This document shows, piece by piece, positions 56,336 to 64,000 of a stretch of 64,000 nt of DNA. Each line of letters starts with the position of its first letter. Position 1 is the stretch's first letter. A program made the position numbers and the translations under genes. Source of the DNA: Rhodamnia argentea (taxonomy: Eukaryota; Streptophyta; Magnoliopsida; Myrtales; Myrtaceae); the NCBI RefSeq assembly GCF_020921035.1, contig NC_063156.1:1612001-1676000 (forward strand). The letters run 5' to 3'. The notes below the pieces were generated by a model, which ran no database searches, was not told the DNA's origin, and saw nothing but the letters and a program-made list of their open reading frames with translations.

Positions 56336-59300
56336 CTAAAGGAAGTATGTCAGCTGCTGCTTCTTCCGAGAACCTCCTTCGCCGTACAGATCATTCCACT
56401 GCTTAAGTTCAGCCATCACAGATCCTTCAGATGCGAAGCTTGCAGCGACCTGCATTAACATTTCCGAAGTAGACAATGTTAAGCATTGGATGTCATTTAC
56501 ATTCACGGTCATCCCATAAGAACCCAATGACTGTTGCAAGAGAAGTTTTGAGGAAAGAAAACCTTGTCTTACAGCTTAACAGGAGCATAGAAGATGGAAA
56601 AAAGGAGATTCAGTTACCTGACTCTTTGCCTGCCTCAAGTCTTCCATACTCAAGGGCCTTAATGCAATTACTTCCTCGTCCTTGCTCTCTTCATTTTCTT
56701 CATTCGTGCTGGGGGCTTCTTCTGAGCTCTCGCCTTCTTCAGCTCTTCGCTTTCTTTCCTGTGGGCATATTTTCAACAAAATTTTCACAAGACATTGTCA
56801 CGGTCACTGCAAGAACAAAAGACAAAATAAAACATGACCACTCAAAAGATGATAAGCATACAGAGAGAATTTACCAGATTTTTCTGTCTTTCCTCCTGAA
56901 TCAGATCTCTAACAGGACGATATGCTGCAGTCACGCACAAGTTCTGTTTCCAGCAATCAACGGCAAGATGTAATCAGCGGTCAGAACCAATAATTGAGGA
57001 TATTGAATTCATTATCCGTTCCTGTACTTATAATTATAGGCAAACCTTAAGATCGCTTCCACTGTAGCCTTCTGTCATAGCTGCAAGCTCTTTATAATCG
57101 AGATCTGCCACTATCTCCTTCGCCAGAAGAGTCTTCATGATCATTTCCCTGCTCTCAATAGATGGTAGACCAACCATAATCCTGCGCAAATGACGAACAA
57201 GTTGACCTCGTGAATGTGAATCTCAGCAATATTGACCCACAAATTTTACCCAAACTGAGAAAGTGTACGGACGTGATTTCAACACAATGCAACATACCTG
57301 CGCTCAAACCGCCTGATGATAGCTTCATCAAGGTCAAAAGGCCTATTGGTTGCTGCAAGAACCAAAATACGTTCGCCAGATTTTGTCAAAAGCCCATCCC
57401 AATGCGTCATGAATTCGTTTTTTATCTTCCGCATGGCTTCATGCTCTCCAACTCGGGTCCTTTGCCCAAGCATGCTATCCACCTCGTCCACAAAGATGAT
57501 GGTGGGCGAAACCTTCGCTGCCAGCGTAAAAAGCGCTCGCACATTCTTTTCATCTTCCCCGAACCATTTCGAAGTAATGGTGGACATGGAGACATTGATA
57601 AAACTTGCTCCGGCTTCATTTGCAATGGCCTTTGCCAGCATCGTCTTGCCAGTACCCGGGGGTCCAAAAAGCAGTATACCTCTGCAAGGCTTCAGAAGCC
57701 CACCTTTGAAGAGGTCTGGTCTTCGGAGTGGGAGCATGACTAACTCTTGAAGCGATTCCTTAGTCTCATCCATAGCACCAATGTCCGCGAATGTTACTCC
57801 AATCTCACTCGCTGGAATAACCTCAGGCCTTATCCGCTTCTCGAATTCATTATCAGGGGGAACTTCCTGTTCAAAGATTGTAATTCCCGCTTGTTTACTT
57901 ATATATGTCGACATGTAGAGAAGGTAAATGCCAGTGGTGCACATTGATTGCCCCACTTCAAGCACATAGTGAGATAAGATTATGGTTAAGCACCTTAATG
58001 CATTGAGGTAAAGAAATACTGAACACTTTGAAGCAAGGCCATTTGAGAAGGCCACATTTTTGTCATATTAGGCAAAGCAAAGCTGCAAAAGGGGCTACTT
58101 CCCAGGTAAGAATTGAAGAACCAACTTTTTGTTATACTCTATGACAAATAGCCCCTTAGCCACAAGCAAAATAACAACTGCTGAAACTTGAAATAGCTTG
58201 GTAATCCTAATTCTTCGTGAATGCACTAAGTCTCGTGATGGAATCAAAATCTAAGACCTAACTCCCACCAATTCCGTTCTCCTTTTACAACTATCTATAT
58301 AAATCAGACTTACCGGCGCTTTTGATGGAGGGGGATTATCTCCATCCTTCTTTCCTGCAGAAGCTGACTTGTCCGTCTCACTCTTGGTTTCAGGTGCAGA
58401 GTTATCAGGCTTTGAATCAGTTTTTGCGCTGATAGCTTCTTCATTTTCCTGAAAAAAACGAAAAAGGTAACATGATTGAATAAACCTGTAGGGTTAAGGA
58501 TTGGGTCTTCTTTGCCCACTTTCGGAATTTGTGGTACCAAAATGAGGCCCACCTTTGAAGACTCAGAATTTTGCTCCAGCTTTAGAGTGTCTTTGTCACC
58601 ACTTTTGCCCTCCTCAAATATATTTAACCCATGGGACAAACTGTGATAAAAACAAGAATGTTAAACTTCTCAATCTTTCTACTGGGAAAGAAAGGAGAGG
58701 TTTGATAACCAGATTGCACAAAAAAGAAAGGGTTAGGTAATCGCTCTAAAGATAGTCAAAGAAGATAGAGACCTCTTGGAAGATATGACAAGCTTCCCAT
58801 TACGGTATTCTGGTTCCTTGTTATTCATAAGATGGTACGATAAGGCGGATACCACAATCTCTTCAATATAATTGCTTAGGACCATCGTGTCTGAATGGCA
58901 GATTGATCCCAGATCCTCGCAGATGATATCATTTTCTGCTAGAACCTCGGCAATGTGGTTCCTGTTATCCTGGACCTGAAGCATCTTCATATCCTCTTCC
59001 AATTGAGCTTTCCAGCTGACAAGATTAGTCTCATCTTCAGGTGGTCGGATTACAATGTTGTATGGGAACAAAAGACTGAGCCTCTCATCAACTTCTATAT
59101 AGTCATCATCTGTGTCCAGCTTACGAGAACCAAGTATTAGAACTGCTCCTGACAGTTTCTGCACCATCCTATGGAACAACTTTTGCAACCGTTCTGACTG
59201 GAGAAGAAGCTTCTCCGCATCTCTGAGGTACAGAATGATAGGAGTGGTTTCTGATACCGAAACCAAAACCTATATAAAAAATGATAGTGTTTCTGTCAAT

Positions 59301-62300
59301 AACCCTAAGAAATGTACAAGCTAGTCGGTTGTCATTGTTAGCCAAAAGACTTCATGCAACCTAGAAAAGTCACTACATAAAGTTCGGGGACATGAAAACA
59401 CTGGGGAAAAGGAATTTTGACTTTAACATTAAAGGACCATGATAATTGTACCTTGTAAAGTGACTGCAGAAATACTCTCTCATCAAAACACAACTTGCCC
59501 GTGCGCTTTGGAAGTCCTGAAAGTGAAAAAATTTGCTCATGAGAACAACAAAGAAAAATATGCGTTCCCTGGAGTAGCTAACTGATGGCTTTGGAAAAGG
59601 AAAAAGATAAAAAGAAGAGAGAGAACATAATTTGCTAGAGAATAAACATCGAAAAAGTAAGACATCTGTTTTTAGGGGATAAAAGGAAAATCTTCTCAAA
59701 GTTCAATTTTTTCATGATGCAGTACCAAGGAGAAACCACAACAGTCCCAATCACTTGCACTAACAAGTAAAGCTTTAATGCTTAGTCCAAATTTATGTCA
59801 GTAACTAAATCATCAACTGGATTATATTGAGGAACAAAGTGACAGATAAGGTCCACAATTTCAGTGAGTTTGAAACAGACATCCAAATCGTGCATATATG
59901 CATCAATTAGTGGTCAACCCAAGAACCGTCTTTTGCTAAAGAATCAAGCATGTAGCAAAGAGATCCGAGCGTAACCTGAATTGATAGGAGTGCACTCAGA
60001 GTATATACTACTTGCATCGGACATTGCGGATGCATTCCTGCGGTGCTTGGGAGGATTACTTGACTCTTCCATTGCCCTAAGCAGAAAAATATGCCAATCA
60101 ATTATTAGGGCAGAAAAAAAATGAATATGCACATAACCATGACAGAGCGTAGAATAGCATTTGAAAGAATATGGTCAGAACTGAAGGAGTAGGGGTTAAT
60201 TGCATAAATATCTTTGATTTTGTTACCTTGATCTAATGTCTGTACTACTGCTTTGCCTGCTCATGCCTGCACTACAATCATTCATTAGACTAGAACGACA
60301 GAAAATAAGTGAAAGAAGATTGCATGACGAGTAAATTTGTCAAAGAATGGCTAGCTTGATAATTTAGTAAACTCTGTCCAATAAGTTCCAAACTTGTTTA
60401 TGTGTTACATATGAAGGTTGTCTGGTCATACCTCTTTTTTTATCTCTTGGTGGAGCACCTGAGAAGGAACTAAGCAAACTGGACATTCTATCGAATGTCG
60501 CCTCTGATATGGACCTCTTGAAAGACTGAAAATGAAAATAATCAGATGCACTTAAAACTTTGGTATTGAACATTTTTAGGAATGCAGCAACAAAAGGGGC
60601 CAAATTCTATGGACAAAGGCACCGGTTCATAAATTTGCTCAATTAATTCTCATTCGCTCAACTCCATTCATACACATAGATAATTGGAAAAGTTCATATA
60701 AACTAGACTGTGTTACATATTTCTATTTCTTACCGGTTCTTTGTTTGTGATGCCATATTTATTCTGCATCTGTGAAAAGGAATTTTAAACATGTGAGCAT
60801 GATGAAGCTAAGAGTTGGTAAAAGTAAGATCACTTATGCATTCAGTCACCTTCAGTGAAAATTCTGTGACGTCCAATAGCAGCAACTTTGATTCGAAGAA
60901 ATGAGACAAAGCCTTGGCAAGCATTTGCTGGTAAAGCTCTGCAAGAATTTATAAGGTATACGAGGTCATGTCGAAGAAACAGGTACCTCAACAGAGACAT
61001 GTCATACTAAAGAACTTACCCGCTGGTCCACTGAGCAGAATAGTCCTACTAGCAGGTGAAAGGTTTCGCGCATGCTTAGAGAAGTCGGAATGCTTCAGAT
61101 GTACATAGGCGGCACTGGTCAATAACGCCTGAGTCTGCTCACTGTAATATCACGAACACAGCATTATAATCATCAAAATGATATCGGTGGAAAACTGTGC
61201 ATCCACCAAATGCATTAATAAATCACAAATTCCAGAGCCACGCTAAAACTCTAACCAAATGAAGGCACAGAGACTCTATTCTTTTCAAAAGCATTATAAG
61301 GCAACAAAAGGCAAAGGAAATGCATTAGTAATCTCAGAAGGAAAATATGGCTGACGAGTAAAGCCAGACTGCAGGTCATGGTGTCTTCCAACGGAACTGC
61401 AACATATCTCTCATATTCAACAGCAAAGAAGGACAGACGGAACTATGGAAGGCAAAGGGTTAAACCGTCAAAAAAATATCAAAGCAGTAACAAACACCAC
61501 AAATCCTTGGACGTGAAAAAAAGCTGTGTACTATGATTATGGAAAAAACATTGGACATCAAGATCAAACGTATCAAACCAATGCTTCATTAAGTAAACCA
61601 AATGCCATCTTCAGCATATCATTGAAATCAGAAACTGTATCTTTTGTCTACTGTTTGAGACAACAATCTTGCAGGAACTAATGTTCTTTTCCACTTTTAG
61701 CACTAAGATGCTCTCAGAACAGTAAAAGCAAATATGCTTTACAACACTATGCTGCGCCTAAAATACAAATGACACTGATAGTGAAATTTCAACAGATGAA
61801 TAGGACACCTGTTTTCGACCCAAAAAAAAATTAAAATAGGACACCAGTTTAGCAAAAGCCGCATTAAATGCAGATTTCTCACATATATCGACCTCAAACT
61901 CTCATCATCTAAATTAAGATATGAAGGCTATTTCATTTCACGTGATCAGTAGTAGAACATTTTCCTTTGAATTAGTATCCAAGAGAAGGAGAAAAAAACA
62001 TAAACAAGACCCAGAAAGAAAAAAAAAAAAAAGAAATTCTACGTCATTTTCGTATCAAATACCACAAGAAAAGGCCTATTTCTCCACCGCACCAACACGG
62101 CAAGTTAAACCACCATGGATGATCCAAGCACGGACGAAGAGCAAGCAACACAGATTAAATTAAACTGTTTGGCATTCTTATCGGAATTTAATTTCAACGT
62201 GGGTGGGTTAAGCAGTTCTTGGTCCGGCTGCAACAGATCTCGAACAAGTTCATAAACAGGATCAACCCCATGGACGGCGCCATTTTCGTACCGTCCATGA

Positions 62301-62611
62301 AAACCACACCCAGCAGTTTCGGATGCCAAGTCCAAGTTCTTTTTTATAAAACAAAAAAATACAAAGAAAAAGGCGAAACATGATTATCACCTTAAATAAT
62401 AGGGGAACTCATCGAATTTAACGTTGCTGCTTCTGCCATCAATGATCTGCCTCATCAACTCCTGCTCAATCTTCTCCGTCGTCACCTCGCCAGACGGGCA
62501 GTTCCCTCCGCTAACCCACCGGCTAACCGTCTGCCCGGAGGCCAGCCCGAGGCCGACGCCGACGCCGAGCCCCACGCTCAGAGCAGACAACAGCACGTTC
62601 TTCTGTTCCAT
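56336..62611 (-). CDS. AAA-type ATPase with membrane-anchor-like N-terminus, At5g52882-like
   Basis: Sixteen exons join without a break to 838 residues: 62611-62391, 61141-61020, 60938-60850, 60769-60734, 60525-60432, 60266-60227, 60076-59976, 59516-59452, 59269-58773, 58640-58553, 58448-58314, 57866-57298, 57181-57046, 56943-56875, 56758-56618, 56449-56336. The N-terminus has a hydrophobic glycine-rich segment ([20 protein letters not shown]), then [10 protein letters not shown], a degenerate first nucleotide-binding-like region ([34 protein letters not shown]), a variable acidic linker and the active AAA module. Walker A is GPPGTGKT (564-571), Walker B IIFVDE (619-624), and the arginine finger region RRFERR. 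The C-terminus is [11 protein letters not shown]. Family members belong to the meiotic (katanin/spastin/Msp1-like) AAA group; the plant function is not settled. A membrane position is inferred from the first segment only. Confidence 0.95.
61799..61850 (+). mobile_element. 20-bp GACC-poly(A) micro-insertion in AAA gene intron 1
   Basis: AATAGGACACCTGTTT (61799-61814) is repeated with one mismatch as AATAGGACACCAGTTT (61835-61850). Between them are only TCGACCC, nine A residues and TTAA. It has the same GACC-plus-A form as the three other micro-insertions. It lies in the 1.25-kb first intron, far from splice sites. Confidence 0.7.
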
Positions 62612-63549
62612 ACCTGCCGATCAGAAAACGACAACGACAACCCCCTCTTACGAAAGCTTCTCGCTTTCACCGCCCACCAACCAATACACCCCAGAAACGG
62701 AAGTGGAGAGAAGGAAAAACACAATCTTGGAGCGAGAAAACGAAGACCCACGATCCAGAAGCGAAGGCTTTTGAACGGTGCTATTGAGGGATTTGCTTTA
62801 ATTGCGCCATCATTGACAAGGGGACGAAAAGCGGGACAAGGATATCCAGGGATTCTTCTTCGGGCGAAAATGAAATATGGGGAGCGATTCAAGGAATCAG
62901 AGAGAGAGAGAGAGAGGAAGGGATTGGTGGGTGCGGAATGCAATGAATATTTTTCCACTCTGTTTCCTTTTGTTTTCAGAGAGAAATGGAGAAATGGGTG
63001 TTGGGTATATATGTCCGAATGAAACGCACAGTGAACGACGGTGGGTTTGGTATTTGGTTGACAGGTAAAAATGGGGACTTTGGCGGGGGAGGGGGGTGGG
63101 GGAGGAAGACTATTTATAGTGATCTGTGATTGGTTGAAATTGAGTGCCGCCGTGGGGACTTTTCTTTGATTTTTCTCGTTCTTCTCTTTTTGACTCACCG
63201 GTTACCTCTTCTCCCCGTTTTCTCTTCCTTCTTCTCCTTTCTTTTTCTCTTCCTTCTTTCTTTTTTCCTTTTTCTTTTTCTTCCTTCTTTCTTCTTTCTA
63301 TTTTTTCCTTTTTCCAACTTCGATCCTTCAAAGCTTGAGTCCATGAAATGCTCCGCTAGCCGAAATATAAACGGTTGATCCCCAGTATACAATTATCTTG
63401 ATATATTTCGATCACATAAACGATACATTTCGCAGCTTACCGAGAACTACAACGAGATGCGTTCCACGTACTTTAAGACATAGAATTGAACATGCATTGC
63501 GCATTAGAATTCTGATATTGATGTGTGTGGTCTTTGGACATTAAAGAAG
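62612..63549. other. AAA gene 5' UTR and upstream region
   Basis: On the minus strand this is the leader and promoter side. It contains a GA microsatellite (about 62899-62916) and a long pyrimidine-rich tract (63180-63320). The open frames here are low-complexity products of those tracts. No TATA box was assigned. Confidence 0.5.
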
Positions 63550-63915
63550 ATTTCAAATAAAAGTTCGAAGTGCATTCATTTTCTCGGATAAGCGCATATA
63601 ATGGATCTTATTTCAAATAAGAGCATGAAATGTCCTTATTATTTCAAAGAATGGCTTGGAAGAAGGGCATTTTCGTCCTTTATGTTTTTAATTTTTTTTT
63701 TTTTGTATTTCTTTCCAACCATCGCCCGATAGCTAGGATGGCTTGGAAAGGGCCAGAGGAAAAAGAAAAATAAAATAGAACAGAAAAAGAAAAAAATAAA
63801 TAAATATACAAATGATGAAAATTCCCTTCATATAGGTGCTTCTTTGAAATAACCAAGGCACTTCAGGCTCTTATTTAAGAAGACGAGAGCACTTCATGCA
63901 CTTGTTGAAAATTTT
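63550..63915. repeat. Long-TIR element family C, copy 5
   Basis: The left arm has GATTTCAAATAAAAGTTCGAAG and TTTCAAATAAGAGCATGAAATG. The right arm inverts these (CACTTCAGGCTCTTATTTAAG, GAGCACTTCATGCACTTG). The core is short (about 63690-63780) with CGCCCGATAGC. The last 85 bases of the window show nothing further. Confidence 0.6.
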
Positions 63916-64000
63916 CTCTTGAATTTTTTTAATCGACTCCGACATGGTTTGGATTGAAATTTTATTGAAAAAAATAAATATAGACGACAACCAATTGGAA

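Noticed and set aside
56476-56973. Plus-strand 165-codon frame over the 3' end of the AAA gene
   Set aside because: It is antisense to two conserved exons of the AAA gene and to the intron between them.
1-64000. CRISPR arrays, bacterial operons or phage-like modules
   Set aside because: No regularly spaced repeats of that kind and all genes are intron-bearing plant genes or plant transposons.

Overview
This is a stretch of nuclear plant DNA. Genes carry GT-AG introns, and the intergenic DNA is AT-rich and full of plant transposons. The proteins belong to core-eudicot families. A woody rosid, possibly Myrtales, is my guess from the repeat style, held with low confidence. No bacterial, organellar, CRISPR or rRNA features were seen.

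Eight genes are supported, seven of them modelled from start to stop. In order: the 3' part of a cytosolic HSP90 (+, 6-2248); a DUF21/CBS membrane protein (-, 3585-6535); an intronless SARD4 / ornithine-cyclodeaminase-like reductase (+, 15036-16061); TRAPPC1/BET5 (+, 17281-20104); a MAKR5-type membrane-associated kinase regulator (-, 25459-26675); a reticulon-like B protein (+, 42267-44901); an F-box protein like At5g52880 (-, 49279-54564); and a large AAA ATPase like At5g52882 (-, 56336-62611). Six of the eight (HSP90, DUF21, SARD4, MAKR5, F-box, AAA) have closest remembered Arabidopsis relatives in one short piece of chromosome 5 (At5g52640 to At5g52882), in the same order. This is an old collinear block, expanded here by transposons. 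TRAPPC1 and the reticulon do not fit that run.

The spaces between genes are filled by mobile elements. From 7.2 to 10.5 kb there are long-terminal-inverted-repeat elements and a segmental duplication. From 10.9 to 14.4 kb there is a nested relic of LTR elements: a copia gag ghost and a TRIM-like unit with a primer-binding site. A complete-looking L1-type LINE lies at 31.9-36.7 kb, with an intact 1,383-codon ORF2, a poly(A) tail and a 13-bp target-site duplication. tRNA-type SINEs lie at 23.1, 23.9, 39.9 and 55.3 kb. A 2.8-kb Mutator-like element built as a near-perfect head-to-head inverted duplication of a plant-mobile-domain gene sits in the last intron of the F-box gene. Four tiny insertions (20-38 bp), each a GACC-poly(A) stub flanked by its own target-site duplication, are scattered through introns and spacers and match the 3' tail of the LINE.

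The genes are not an operon and do not form one pathway. They cover chaperoning (HSP90), membrane ion handling (DUF21-CBS), pipecolic-acid immunity signalling (SARD4), ER-Golgi traffic and ER shape (TRAPPC1, reticulon), receptor-kinase signalling (MAKR5), ubiquitin ligase targeting (F-box) and an AAA unfoldase. The most unusual content is the palindromic element and the micro-insertions.
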